Shown: positions 42,437 to 51,103, counted from the first letter of the stretch. The stretch: DNA of 64,000 nt from Scandinavium ludwigii_A (GCA_050516505.1 CP191518.1:1860001-1924000), one strand, 5' to 3'. Notes: generated from the letters alone by a model not told the origin. Program-made: numbers and translations.

Positions 42437-42934
42437 TTAGTTAATAATCCAGGTTCCGCTGTTCGCGTTCTGACAAGCTTTGCTGTTGCTGTCCACGTTG
42501 ACGCAGGTGGCTTTTTTATTGCTCGACTTGCGGGCGCGCGGGCGGTCTTTTTTCAGGGTCTGCGCATACAGTTCGCTTTTGACCAGTGCGCGTGGCGGCA
42601 CGTAGCCAATCAGTTCCGGTTGGTCTTCTTCGGCGATCGCCAGCCAGTCGTTCTGGACGCTGCCGAGCACGGTATAGGTTTTACCGTTTTCCAGTTCACT
42701 CAGAACCTTACCGCCAAAATCAGGGGTATTCATGACCGAACCGGCGTACAGCGCACGATAGCTGGCATTAACAGGCGTAAATTCTGTCGGGACGGCAACG
42801 ATATAACGGTGGGTAAGCGTGACGCCATTGACCTGACTGGTGACCAGTGTGTCGTCGGTCATCGTTGGTGCAGGGGCTTTACAGCCGACCAGCACGGTCA
42901 CTATCAACAGTGGCAAGAGGTTTCGCAATTTCAT
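42437..42934 (-). CDS. SH3-like lipoprotein
   Basis: The 165-residue precursor starts MKLRNLLPLLIVTVLVGC; the lipobox LVGC places the lipidated cysteine at residue 18. The middle (SYRALYAGSVMNTPDFGGKV, YTVLGSVQNDWLAI, GYVPPRALV) has the layout of a bacterial SH3 domain, often a peptidoglycan or protein binder. The tail is basic (KKDRPRARKSSNKKA), with a cysteine pair. AGGGAA before the ATG at 42932-42934 supports this start over a longer frame. It is the first gene of the unit with the exported protein and the pseudokinase. Confidence 0.75.
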   Translation of the reverse strand: MKLRNLLPLLIVTVLVGCKAPAPTMTDDTLVTSQVNGVTLTHRYIVAVPTEFTPVNASYRALYAGSVMNTPDFGGKVLSELENGKTYTVLGSVQNDWLAIAEEDQPELIGYVPPRALVKSELYAQTLKKDRPRARKSSNKKATCVNVDSNSKACQNANSGTWIIN

Positions 42935-43269
42935 TCTGACGTTCCCTGCAAATCGGGTTAGGCCCAATGGTCAGGTGCTGCATGCGGAGCAGGGATGACT
43001 CATGGCGTAGACGACGCACAGAGATAGTCACCGAGCAAACAACACCCTGACCCGGGATTCCACTAAATAATTAACAAGTGTTTAGCACGGATTGTTTGAT
43101 TTTACATAGCCTGTTTAACAATACAATGCTGATTACACGGATATTTTTAGCACATCGGATTGATTTATAAGCAAAGGCACGCATTAGCAGCGAATTTTGT
43201 GGGGATCGTGTGAGGCGGGAAAGGGGGCGGATTTGACCCCCGGCTACCCGGGAGTCAGGGTGATACCGA
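42935..43269. other. Spacer with promoter region of the lipoprotein unit
   Basis: This 335-bp spacer is AT-rich at 43060-43160 and probably carries the leftward promoter. A GC-rich hairpin, GACCCCCGG at 43235-43243 with CCGGGAGTC at 43248-43256 (one mismatch), lies 14 bp past the GAPDH stop. It may terminate that gene, though no U-tract follows. Nothing else is recognisable. Confidence 0.4.
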
Positions 43270-44280
43270 TTATCGTTCCTTCTGCGCCATCAGCAACGCG
43301 AGGTCGACTAAGCGATTGGAGAAACCCCATTCGTTGTCATACCAGGCGAGGATTTTCACCATATTGCCGCCAATCACCAGCGTCGACAGGCCATCAATGA
43401 TCGACGAGCGCGGGTCGCCCTGGTAATCGCTGGAGACTAACGGCTCATCGCTGTAGCCGAGAATACCTTTCAGCGGTCCGGACGCCGCCGCCTGACGGAA
43501 CGCCTCATTCACTTCTTCTGCGGTGACGTCACGCTCGAGGGTGACGGTCAGGTCGACAATTGACACCACCGGAACCGGCACGCGCAACGAATAGCCGGTC
43601 AAACGCCCGTCAAGCTCAGGGATAACTTTGCCAAGCGCTTTTGCCGCACCGCTGGAGTAGGGCACGATAGACAGCGCCGCGGCTCGCGCACCGCGCAGGT
43701 CTTTCTCCGGCTGGTCGTGCAGAACCTGGCTGTTGGTGTAGGCGTGGGTGGTGTTCATCAGGCCATGCTGAATGCCGAAATGCTGATGCAGCACCTGCGC
43801 CGCCGGGGCGAGGCCGTTGGTGGTGCAACTGCCGTTACTCACCACGCTGTGTTTTTGTGGATCGTAGAGCTGATGGTTAACGCCCATTACCACCGTTAAG
43901 TCGTCATTTTTGCCAGGCGCGGAGATGATGACGCGCTTCGCGCCACCGCTGTGGATGTGAACCGCCGCTTTTTCGCGATCGGTGAAGAAACCGGTGGCTT
44001 CAATCACGATATCCACCTCAACGTCACGCCACGGAATGTTTGCCGGATCGCGTTCGCTGAACACGGTGATCGTCTGGCCGTCGACCCGCAAACCGCCCTC
44101 GACGGCTTCAACGCTGGCGGAGAATGTGCCGAGTAGCGAATCGTATTTCAACAAATGCGCCAGGGTTTTGCTGTCCGTTAAATCATTGATCGCCACAATC
44201 TGTAAATTGGGGTTGCCGAACGCCGCGCGTAAAACATTACGACCAATCCTGCCGAAACCATTAATACCGACCTTAACCAT
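43270..44280 (-). CDS. Type I glyceraldehyde-3-phosphate dehydrogenase (GapA paralogue)
   Basis: The 336-residue enzyme has the NAD-binding start VKVGINGFGRIGRNVLRAAF, the active-site cysteine in SNGSCTTNGLAP and the C-terminal WYDNEWGFSNRLVDL. Housekeeping GapA normally reads SNASCTTNCLAP, so the Ala to Gly and second Cys to Gly changes mark a divergent paralogue. It would oxidise glyceraldehyde-3-phosphate to 1,3-bisphosphoglycerate or act on a related aldehyde. The ATG at 44280 has GGAG six bases upstream, better than the in-frame TTG at 44286. Its spacing to the araC-type gene (78 bp) leaves co-transcription open. Confidence 0.88.
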   Translation of the reverse strand: MVKVGINGFGRIGRNVLRAAFGNPNLQIVAINDLTDSKTLAHLLKYDSLLGTFSASVEAVEGGLRVDGQTITVFSERDPANIPWRDVEVDIVIEATGFFTDREKAAVHIHSGGAKRVIISAPGKNDDLTVVMGVNHQLYDPQKHSVVSNGSCTTNGLAPAAQVLHQHFGIQHGLMNTTHAYTNSQVLHDQPEKDLRGARAAALSIVPYSSGAAKALGKVIPELDGRLTGYSLRVPVPVVSIVDLTVTLERDVTAEEVNEAFRQAAASGPLKGILGYSDEPLVSSDYQGDPRSSIIDGLSTLVIGGNMVKILAWYDNEWGFSNRLVDLALLMAQKER

Positions 44281-44358
44281 GATCAACTCCTTCTCTGTTG
44301 TCTATGGCATCACTGTAGGTGGGCAGGGTTTTGGCGTAAACGACAAAAAAGGATCACA

Positions 44359-45339
44359 TTACGCCATTTTGCGACAGTGGAAGCGCTGGCGGTATTCACC
44401 CGGCGTCAGATGCAGTTGCTTTTCAAACAGGCGGCGCAGATTGATGCTGCTGCCAAACCCGGTCTGTTCGGCGATGCGTTCGAGCGGATCGTTGGTTTGC
44501 TCGAGCCGCTGGCGAGCGGCGGCCAGACGCGCTTCGGCCACGTAGCGAGCGGGAGATGCTCCGGTCTCGCGGGTAAACACCCGGGTAAAGTTTCGCGGGC
44601 TCATGGCGGCTTTTTCCGCCAGCTTTTCCACGCACAGGTCGGCGGTGATGTTGTCGAGGATCCACGTCAGCAGGTCGTTCATCGGGCCGTGGCCGTCGGA
44701 CTGCTTCAGGTTATAGCGGCTGAACTGGAGCTGCCCGCCGGGACGACGTAAGTACATCACCATATCCTGGGCGATATCGCGGGCGAGAGTAAAACCGTAG
44801 TCTTCTTCGACCAGCGCCAGCGTGAGGTCGAAGCCGGTACTGACCCCGCCCGATGTCCAGACGTGGCCATCCTGAACATACAGCGGCCCGGCTTCGACGT
44901 TAACCTGCGGGTATTCAGCTTTCAGCGTATCGAGCAATTTCCAGTGGGTGGTGGCGCGTCGGCCGTCCAGCAACCCTGCCTGCGCCAGTAAAAGCGCGCC
45001 GCCGCACACAGAGGCAACGCGTCGGGCGTGCGGGGCCGCGAGGTGCAGCCAGTCGACCACCGCGAGGGACTCCAGCGGGTCTTGTCCGCGACCGGTGATG
45101 ATAATGGTATCCAGTGGTTCTCGCGGGTCCAGTTCATGCAAACGGTGATCGGCCAGCAGATTTAATCCTGACTGGCCGTGGATCACTTGATGCGGTTGGG
45201 TGGTCGCGAGCGCCACGTGATAACGCGGCTGCGCAGGGCCTTCTGGATGCAGGCGGTTGGCCTGCATCAGAATGTCGGCAATACCGGCGGACTCAAACAG
45301 CATGCCGCCGTCGGGGACGATAATCAGGATTTTCTTCAT
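44359..45339 (-). CDS. GlxA-type AraC-family transcriptional regulator
   Basis: The 326-residue protein combines an N-terminal DJ-1/PfpI-like domain (about 1-190; nucleophile-elbow sequence VASVCGGALLLAQAGLLDGR) with a C-terminal AraC DNA-binding domain. That domain has two helix-turn-helix units (CVEKLAEKAAMSPRNFTRVF and IAEQTGFGSSINLRRLFEKQ). Such regulators are one-component sensors, but the ligand cannot be read from sequence. The adjacent GAPDH and transporter genes on the same strand are the likely targets. The gene starts 31 bp after the transporter stop. Confidence 0.88.
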   Translation of the reverse strand: MKKILIIVPDGGMLFESAGIADILMQANRLHPEGPAQPRYHVALATTQPHQVIHGQSGLNLLADHRLHELDPREPLDTIIITGRGQDPLESLAVVDWLHLAAPHARRVASVCGGALLLAQAGLLDGRRATTHWKLLDTLKAEYPQVNVEAGPLYVQDGHVWTSGGVSTGFDLTLALVEEDYGFTLARDIAQDMVMYLRRPGGQLQFSRYNLKQSDGHGPMNDLLTWILDNITADLCVEKLAEKAAMSPRNFTRVFTRETGASPARYVAEARLAAARQRLEQTNDPLERIAEQTGFGSSINLRRLFEKQLHLTPGEYRQRFHCRKMA

Positions 45340-45370
45340 GTCCTGAAAAGTACACCTCGAACATATTAAG

Positions 45371-46741
45371 TCAAGTCGGGAGTGACGCTGCTGCTTCGCG
45401 CGGGCTCGCTTTTTTCATCGGGATCACGGCAATGATCATCGCCCCCAGCACTAGGAACCCGGCGACCATAAAGATCCCGGCGTTGAAGTTGCCGGTGACA
45501 TCTTTCATCCATCCCATCAGCAGCGGACCCAGTGCCGCGCCGGTCATGCCGGTGGCGTTGATTACCGCAATGCCCACCGCACGCGCCCGCAGTGAAATGT
45601 AGCGGTCCGGCGTGGTCCAGAAAATGACCATCGCCGCAAACGCGCCCGCCGACGCCATCACAATACCGCTGAACTGCCACAGCGGATTGGTGCTGGAGGC
45701 GGTCAGCATCCAGCCTGCGGCGGCAAACAGATACGGCAGCAGGGTGTGGAATTTACGCTCGTTCATCCGGTCCGAACGCTTGCTCCACCATACCATCGCC
45801 ACGATAGTGCACACCTGCGGGATGGCGCTGAGCAGGCCGATGGTCACGTTGCTGCTGGTTTCGTTAAAGCTGCGCAGGATAAGCGGCGTCCATACACTGA
45901 GCGCGCTCAGCGTATTGGTCAGGCAAAAATAAGCCAGTGTGTAGAGAATGATTATCGGGGTGAACAGTTCGCGCGCCATGCTGCGCGGCGGCAACAGCGA
46001 AGCGCTGGCGGCCAACTGCGTTTTTTGCAGCGCGATTTTGTCGGCTTCCAGCATGTCGTTCAGGCAGGCTTTGTCGTCCTCGGTCAGCCATTTCGCTTTC
46101 GATGGACTGTCATCCAGCCAGAACCACACCACCAGGCCCAGCAGCACTGACGGGAAGCCTTCCAGCAGGAATAACCACTGCCAGCCTTTCAGATTCAACA
46201 GGCCGTCCATGTTCAGAATGAACCCTGAGGCCAATGACCCCAGCGCCATGGTGACCGGCATCGCAATCATAAACAGGGCGTTGGCGCGGGCGCGATACTG
46301 CGCCGGGAACCAGTAAGTTAAATACAGCAGTAGGCCCGGCAGGAAACCGGCTTCCGCAATCCCGACCAGCATCCGCAACACGTACAGGCTGTTCGGTCCG
46401 GTGGCGAACATGGTGGCAGTGGAGGCAATGCCCCAAATGACCATCAGCATTGCAATCCAACGCCGTGCGCCGATGATGCTCAGCATGATATTGCTCGGAA
46501 TGCCGCAGATGACGTACATCACATAAAACAGGGTGGTGGCGAGGCCAAACATGGTGCTGGTCAGGCCGAGATCTTTGCCCATCGTCAGCCCGGCAAAACC
46601 AATGTTAATGCGGTCGAGATAGGAGAAAACGAACAGGATAAATAAAAACACGATAAGGCGGCGGAACAACTTCTTGATAACGGCCTGTTGGCGCGGGTCC
46701 AGCGGCGGGTCCAGAGGTAATGGGGCAGACGTATCAGTCAT
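45371..46741 (-). CDS. MFS transporter, ACS family (HpaX-like)
   Basis: The 456-residue protein has the major facilitator pattern with about 12 hydrophobic segments. Its N-terminus, KKLFRRLIVFLFILFVFSYL with DRINIGFAGLTMGKDLGL, closely resembles HpaX, the 4-hydroxyphenylacetate permease. The ACS family imports organic anions. It diverges from iacR across 266 bp, so it may be regulated by IacR and carry an aromatic acid such as indole-3-acetate, or it may belong with the AraC/GAPDH genes downstream. Confidence 0.85.
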   Translation of the reverse strand: MTDTSAPLPLDPPLDPRQQAVIKKLFRRLIVFLFILFVFSYLDRINIGFAGLTMGKDLGLTSTMFGLATTLFYVMYVICGIPSNIMLSIIGARRWIAMLMVIWGIASTATMFATGPNSLYVLRMLVGIAEAGFLPGLLLYLTYWFPAQYRARANALFMIAMPVTMALGSLASGFILNMDGLLNLKGWQWLFLLEGFPSVLLGLVVWFWLDDSPSKAKWLTEDDKACLNDMLEADKIALQKTQLAASASLLPPRSMARELFTPIIILYTLAYFCLTNTLSALSVWTPLILRSFNETSSNVTIGLLSAIPQVCTIVAMVWWSKRSDRMNERKFHTLLPYLFAAAGWMLTASSTNPLWQFSGIVMASAGAFAAMVIFWTTPDRYISLRARAVGIAVINATGMTGAALGPLLMGWMKDVTGNFNAGIFMVAGFLVLGAMIIAVIPMKKASPREAAASLPT

Positions 46742-46822
46742 GAAAACTCCACATTGCGATTATTAGTATGAGTGTGCAGGTCGGCTAAACGTATAGAAAA
46801 TAGCCACTGGAAACGTCAATGT

Positions 46823-46862
46823 AATACGCAAAAAATGATACGTATTTGCAGGTGATATATCA
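46823..46862. promoter_or_regulatory. Candidate MarR-type operator between transporter and iacR
   Basis: Two inverted repeats sit in the divergent spacer: AATACG at 46823-46828 with CGTATT at 46841-46846, and the perfect palindrome TGATATATCA at 46853-46862. MarR-family proteins bind such symmetric AT-rich sites and often autoregulate. The site could control both directions. Confidence 0.4.
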
Positions 46863-47007
46863 TTTATGAATCATAATGCGACGGCGATCGCGACTTTTAC
46901 TGATGACCTTTTTCAAAGCCATCATCATCGTCGCATTGACGCTATAGCCGTCAAAGATTCGCAGGTATAATCGCGTTATCTGCTGCTTTTTTCTGGTAAG
47001 GAAACGC

Positions 47008-47481
47008 ATGAGTAACATAAAAAAAACCGCTGAGGACACCGCCGCCGATCCCGGCTTCCATCGCGAAGAATTTCCGTTCTACTGGATTGTGAATGTTTAC
47101 GCGCGCTACACGCAAATCATGGAAATCACACTGAAAAAAGCGCAGCTTGATGTTTCTGGCTTCCGGGTGTTGATGGTGACGCACCAATACGGCAAAGCCA
47201 GCATTTCGCAGATTGCGGAATACGCGATGGCCAAAATGCCGACGGTGACTAAAATCGTTGGCCGCCTGCGCGAAGACGGTCTGGTGACCACCGCCAGTAG
47301 CGAAAGTGACGCCCGCGTAACCGAAGTGATGCTCACCGAACTCGGGCGGCAAAAAGTGGAAGAAGCCTACGCCCAGGCCAGTAAAGTGTTTGAAAAAGGC
47401 TTCAAGGGCATGACCAGCAGCCAGGTCTCAAAAATGAATCTGTCGCTGGCAAAAGTGCTGGATAACCTCAACGAACTTTGA
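47008..47481 (+). CDS. iacR: MarR-family regulator IacR
   Basis: The 157-residue protein has the winged-helix MarR domain: N-terminal dimer helix (FPFYWIVNVYARYTQIMEIT), recognition region (SISQIAEYAMAKMPTVTKIV) and the wing (GLVTTASSESDARVTEVMLT). It precedes iacH on the same strand and matches the role of IacR, the repressor of the indole-3-acetate genes that is relieved by the auxin. AAGGAAAC upstream of the ATG at 47008 supports the start. It is separated from iacH by 332 bp with several symmetric elements, so iacR and the catabolic operon probably have separate promoters. Confidence 0.82.
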   Translation: MSNIKKTAEDTAADPGFHREEFPFYWIVNVYARYTQIMEITLKKAQLDVSGFRVLMVTHQYGKASISQIAEYAMAKMPTVTKIVGRLREDGLVTTASSESDARVTEVMLTELGRQKVEEAYAQASKVFEKGFKGMTSSQVSKMNLSLAKVLDNLNEL

Positions 47482-47488
47482 CCATTAA

Positions 47489-47522
47489 CCCCGTAATAAC
47501 AAATTTGTGATCCCCGTAATAA
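47489..47522 (+). repeat. Paired 11-bp direct repeats downstream of iacR
   Basis: CCCCGTAATAA occurs at 47489-47499 and again at 47512-47522, 23 bases centre to centre (about two helical turns). This spacing suits a protein binding the same DNA face. It lies about 290-325 bp before the iacH start. Confidence 0.4.
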
Positions 47523-47642
47523 TTCCTCTTAAGTCTATGTAACAACACATCTTTTAAGGTCTCGCCGTCATCATCTCGTATGACGGTTTTCCCTCCCCAA
47601 CCCGCCATTTTTGTTTTATTTTTCATCAGCCTGACATAATAG

Positions 47643-47659
47643 CCTTTAAATTATAAAGG
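47643..47659. promoter_or_regulatory. Candidate IacR operator upstream of iacH
   Basis: CCTTTAAATTATAAAGG is a perfect 6-bp inverted repeat around a 5-base AT spacer, about 155 bp upstream of the iacH start. MarR-type regulators favour palindromes of this length. Confidence 0.45.
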
Positions 47660-47740
47660 TTAATAAATTGTTGCTCGCGCGTAAAATTAACGTGAAAGAT
47701 TACTTGAATTTTCATCTAAATATTCCATGATTGACCTAAC

Positions 47741-47775
47741 GCGAGTCAGGACAAAAGGTCGCATTGACGACTCGC
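47741..47775. promoter_or_regulatory. Inverted repeat in the iacH leader
   Basis: GCGAGTC at 47741-47747 pairs with GACTCGC at 47769-47775 across 21 bases, ending 38 bases before the iacH ATG. It could be an operator or an mRNA hairpin in the 5' leader. Confidence 0.35.
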
Positions 47776-47813
47776 CTAAATATGATTCGTTTTTTCTGGT
47801 CAAGGTGTTAATC

Positions 47814-48938
47814 ATGAAGCCAGTTTCTGTGAGCAAAGGTTTTGTTGAACAATTTGTCCTCGGTGAGGGCGAGCTTCGTTTTGCGGTAAAAGACACCCTG
47901 GATGTGGCCGGTTTCCCGACCCGGGCAGGCTGTCGGGCGCTGGAAAATGCCCCGGATGCAGAACACCATGCCCGCGTGGTCGCCACGCTGCTGGGCAACA
48001 ATTGCGTCCTGACCGGAAAAACCACACTGCATGAGCTGGCATTTGGCGTGACGGGCATCAATGCCTGGGCGGGCACACCGCTCAACACGCACTTTCCGGA
48101 CCTGATCCCCGGCGGCTCCTCCAGCGGTTCGGCGGCGGTAGTGGCGTCGGGTGAAGTTGACTTCGCCCTCGGCACCGACACCGGTGGATCGGTACGAATG
48201 CCTGCGGCCTGCTGCGGGGTTATCGGCCTCAAACCCGGCTACGGCGTCCTGAGCCGCAAAGGCGTCATGCCTGCGGATAGCTCGCTGGACTGCGTCGGCG
48301 TTTTCACCCGCGACGCGGCGGTGCTGCGCCAGGCGATGACCCGACTCGACGTGACTGTCGACGAACCCTTGTCTGAGCTGCCGGCGATGTCGTTCCTCTC
48401 CGTTGCCACCCCTGAGATTGATGCCTGCCTGCGGGCGTTCCTCGAACAGCATTCCGTCCAGCCCCGTGACGCCGAGCTGCCACTGTTCACCGACGCGCAC
48501 CGCGCCGGGCTGGCAATCATCAGCCACGAAAACTGGCTGGCGCTGAATCCGCTGCTGGCGAGTGGGCACGTCTCCGCCGACGTGGCATCCCGCATTCGCT
48601 CGGGGGCAGATGTCAGCCCAGAGGCGCTCGATGCTGCCGAACACATTCGCCGTGATTTCAGCGCGCAGCTTGATGCCTTACTGACGCAAACTCCCTTACT
48701 GGCGCTGGCGACCTTGCCAGAATTGCCGCCGACGCTGAGCGAGGCGCAGGACCCGCTGAGCGTGGTCAATCTCACCCGGCTGGTACGGCCGTTCAACCTG
48801 AGCGGACACCCGGCGCTGTCGCTACCGGTGGGTGAACTCCACGGTCGCCCGGTGGCGCTGCAGCTGGTGGCGGCCAAAGGCCACGACGGTTTGCTGGTGC
48901 AGGCTGCCGAATGGCTGACCCCGCGACGACGTCGCTAA
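47814..48938 (+). CDS. iacH: Amidase-signature protein IacH
   Basis: The 374-residue enzyme belongs to the amidase signature family. The catalytic Lys is in RFAVKDTLDVAG, and the Ser-cis-Ser pair and nucleophile fall in PGGSSSGSAAVVAS with DTGGSVRMPAACCG. In the iac pathway IacH is thought to act on a ring-opened or amide intermediate of indole-3-acetate; its exact step is not firmly known to me. I chose ATG 47814 because AAGGTG lies just upstream and MKPVSVSKGFV is a normal family start; an upstream ATG at 47727 lacks a ribosome site. It leads the iacHABICDEFG operon. Confidence 0.82.
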   Translation: MKPVSVSKGFVEQFVLGEGELRFAVKDTLDVAGFPTRAGCRALENAPDAEHHARVVATLLGNNCVLTGKTTLHELAFGVTGINAWAGTPLNTHFPDLIPGGSSSGSAAVVASGEVDFALGTDTGGSVRMPAACCGVIGLKPGYGVLSRKGVMPADSSLDCVGVFTRDAAVLRQAMTRLDVTVDEPLSELPAMSFLSVATPEIDACLRAFLEQHSVQPRDAELPLFTDAHRAGLAIISHENWLALNPLLASGHVSADVASRIRSGADVSPEALDAAEHIRRDFSAQLDALLTQTPLLALATLPELPPTLSEAQDPLSVVNLTRLVRPFNLSGHPALSLPVGELHGRPVALQLVAAKGHDGLLVQAAEWLTPRRRR

Positions 48939-49042
48939 CGCCTTAATTTCGATTTCTTTTTACCTGATGACTCAGTGAGTACGACGCATTGCGGCCTCGT
49001 GCGTCCTGAACGCGCCGCAAATAACAAAAACCGGAGGAAGCT

Positions 49043-50170
49043 ATGTCTGCCGTACCGATTCGTGAAGAGCTGGTTCCGCTGTTGAGTGACGTTGCCACTC
49101 GCAGCGCCGATTTTGAGCATCAGCGCCATATTTCTGACGACGTGATCGCCCGCTTCAAACAGGTGGGCGTCTACCGCGCGCTGGTACCAAAAATATACGG
49201 CGGCGACGAATGTTCCCCGGCAGCGTTCTGCGAACTGGTCGAGCAAATCGCCACCGCCGACGGGTCGGCGGGCTGGGTCGCCAGCTTCGGCATGAGCCCG
49301 TTTTATCTCGGCGCATTGCCGCCGGACACCCTGAAAGAACTCTATCGCGACGGCCCGGACGTGGTGTTTGCCGGGGGCATTTTCCCGACGCAAAAAGCGC
49401 AGCAGGCCGACGGCGGCTATCGCGTCAGCGGCCGCTGGAGCTTTGCCAGCGGCAGCATGGGCGCGTCGGTATTAGGCGTCGGCATTCTGCCCGACGGCGA
49501 GCAGGCGCTGCCACGCATGGCGGTACTGCCGCGTGAAAATGTGCATATCGATCCGGTGTGGGACACCGTGGGCCTCGCCGGCACCGGCAGCCATGACCTG
49601 GTGGTTAACGACGCGTTTGTGCCACACGAATGGACCTTTATTCGCGGCGGGGCGTTGAACCTGGAAGGGCCGCTGTACCGTTATCCGGTGCTGTCGCTGG
49701 CGACGCAGGTGCTGTCCGTCGTCGCCCTCGGCGTGGCCCGCGCCGCGCTGAATGAAATCTACGCCATCGCCCATCGTCAGCAGTCCGTCACTGGCGCGCC
49801 GCGTCTGGCCGACAGGCCGCAGGCACAGATGCAAATCGCCCACTGTGAAGCCGAATTGCGTTCCGCCCGGGCCTGGTTTTACGACGCCATCGACGACGTC
49901 TGGCAGCGCCTGCGGGCGGGGGATGACGCGAGCTGCGAACAGATAAACGCATTGCGTCTTTCATCGACGCATGTCACCCGCGTTTCCGCCGACGTGGCGC
50001 GTCAGGCGCTGGCCCTCAACGGCATGGGCGGTGTGACCATGACCAGCCCGCTGCAACGCTACGTCCGCGACACGATGGTGATTACCCAACATGCCTTTAT
50101 GGGCGACCTCTCGTACCTCAATGCCGGTACGGTCTTCTTTGGTGGCAAACCGCTGCCGGGTTACTTGTGA
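49043..50170 (+). CDS. iacA: Flavin-dependent monooxygenase IacA
   Basis: The 375-residue protein has the acyl-CoA dehydrogenase fold used by two-component flavin monooxygenases (HpaB-C2/DszC type). Features are RFKQVGVYRALVPKIYGGDE, ADGSAGWVASFG, GRWSFASGSMGA and a C-terminal helical bundle with LNGMGGVTMTSPLQRYVRD. Known IacA proteins start indole-3-acetate degradation by oxygenating the indole ring and can make indigo from indole. Reduced flavin should come from IacG. GGAGGAAG before the ATG is a strong ribosome site. The gap to iacH is 104 bp. Confidence 0.87.
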   Translation: MSAVPIREELVPLLSDVATRSADFEHQRHISDDVIARFKQVGVYRALVPKIYGGDECSPAAFCELVEQIATADGSAGWVASFGMSPFYLGALPPDTLKELYRDGPDVVFAGGIFPTQKAQQADGGYRVSGRWSFASGSMGASVLGVGILPDGEQALPRMAVLPRENVHIDPVWDTVGLAGTGSHDLVVNDAFVPHEWTFIRGGALNLEGPLYRYPVLSLATQVLSVVALGVARAALNEIYAIAHRQQSVTGAPRLADRPQAQMQIAHCEAELRSARAWFYDAIDDVWQRLRAGDDASCEQINALRLSSTHVTRVSADVARQALALNGMGGVTMTSPLQRYVRDTMVITQHAFMGDLSYLNAGTVFFGGKPLPGYL

Positions 50171-50189
50171 TGTTTGAAAGGAGCAACAG

Positions 50190-50549
50190 ATGAGCCAGTC
50201 AACAACCTTACGCGTGCTGTTTTGCATCGGCGTGAACCAGAACTTTTTCGATGCCAGCCCGGCGGAAGCCAAACAGGTGTGGGGCGCTTTCGGCGTAATG
50301 ATGAAAGGCATTGATGAAACGCCGGGTATCACCGTCATCGGCAACATGGACGACGACCAGTTGATGGTCGGCCCGTCCACCACCGCGCCGTGGACCACCT
50401 ACGTATTAGCCGACGCCGAGCGTCTGGAAAACGTCGCCGCCGTCTGCAACCTGTTCCGTAGCACTCCGGTCGGCGACGGCGGCAGCAAGCTGTGGAAGTA
50501 CTGCAAAATCGAGGCCCGCGTAGGCCGCGAACTGATCATCCAAGACTGA
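50190..50549 (+). CDS. iacB: IacB, small protein of indole-3-acetate degradation
   Basis: The 119-residue protein (MSQSTTLRVLFCIGVNQNFF) matches the position and size of IacB. It has a central GITVIGNMDDDQLMVGPSTT and a tail KIEARVGRELIIQD. It looks like a compact cytosolic alpha/beta fold, perhaps a dimeric ferredoxin-like barrel. The precise chemistry is unclear; genetic work places it in the early steps. AAGGAG precedes the ATG. Confidence 0.78.
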   Translation: MSQSTTLRVLFCIGVNQNFFDASPAEAKQVWGAFGVMMKGIDETPGITVIGNMDDDQLMVGPSTTAPWTTYVLADAERLENVAAVCNLFRSTPVGDGGSKLWKYCKIEARVGRELIIQD

Positions 50550-50560
50550 CGGCGCTGACG

Positions 50561-51103
50561 ATGAACGCCAAGGATGCGCTGCGGTTGCAGCAGCTCGAAG
50601 ACTATCAGGCGGCGCGGGTCTGCATCAGCGATTACATGCGTTTATGCGACCAGCTTGAATCCCCGGAAACGGTGCAGGCGATTGGCGCGCTCTTCAGCGT
50701 TGATGCCTGCTGGGAAGGCGTCGGTGAACCGTATGCCACACGGCTCGGGCGTCATCTGGGGCGCGAGGCCATTGTGAACATGATGGCGGGCTACGTGCGC
50801 CAACCGGCGCATTTCGCGATGAACGCGCACTTCCTCTGTTCCGAAGCGCTGTGGCATACGCCGAGCGGCGAACTGCGTGGCCGCTGGCTGATGCTGCAAA
50901 CCTCCGCGTTTACCGCAGGTGGCGCGCATCTCAACGCCGCAGAACTCAACGTTCACTTTGGGCGCGAGGCGGGCGAGATGGTGATGCGCCATTTTACCAC
51001 CCGCAACCTGTTCAGCCGCCCGGTAGACCACTGGCACGCGGCGGATGCCTTACCGGTTCCTGATAACAACAACGACGTGCAGGAGAATGGACATGCAATG
51101 TGA
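50561..51103 (+). CDS. iacI: IacI, SnoaL/NTF2-like protein
   Basis: The 180-residue protein has an NTF2/SnoaL-like layout: YQAARVCISDYMRLCDQLES, FSVDACWEGVG, then HFAMNAHFLCSEALWHTPSG and RGRWLMLQTSAF. It sits at the iacI position between iacB and iacC. In the family such small cone-shaped domains act as isomerases or hydratases, or as dioxygenase small subunits. The ATG at 50561 follows iacB by 11 bp; no strong ribosome site is seen. Its end overlaps iacC by 11 bases. Confidence 0.78.
   Translation: MNAKDALRLQQLEDYQAARVCISDYMRLCDQLESPETVQAIGALFSVDACWEGVGEPYATRLGRHLGREAIVNMMAGYVRQPAHFAMNAHFLCSEALWHTPSGELRGRWLMLQTSAFTAGGAHLNAAELNVHFGREAGEMVMRHFTTRNLFSRPVDHWHAADALPVPDNNNDVQENGHAM

Noticed and set aside
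47727..47813. An earlier ATG for iacH at 47727
   Set aside because: It lacks a ribosome site, lies before an inverted repeat in the leader and adds 29 residues not expected in the amidase family.
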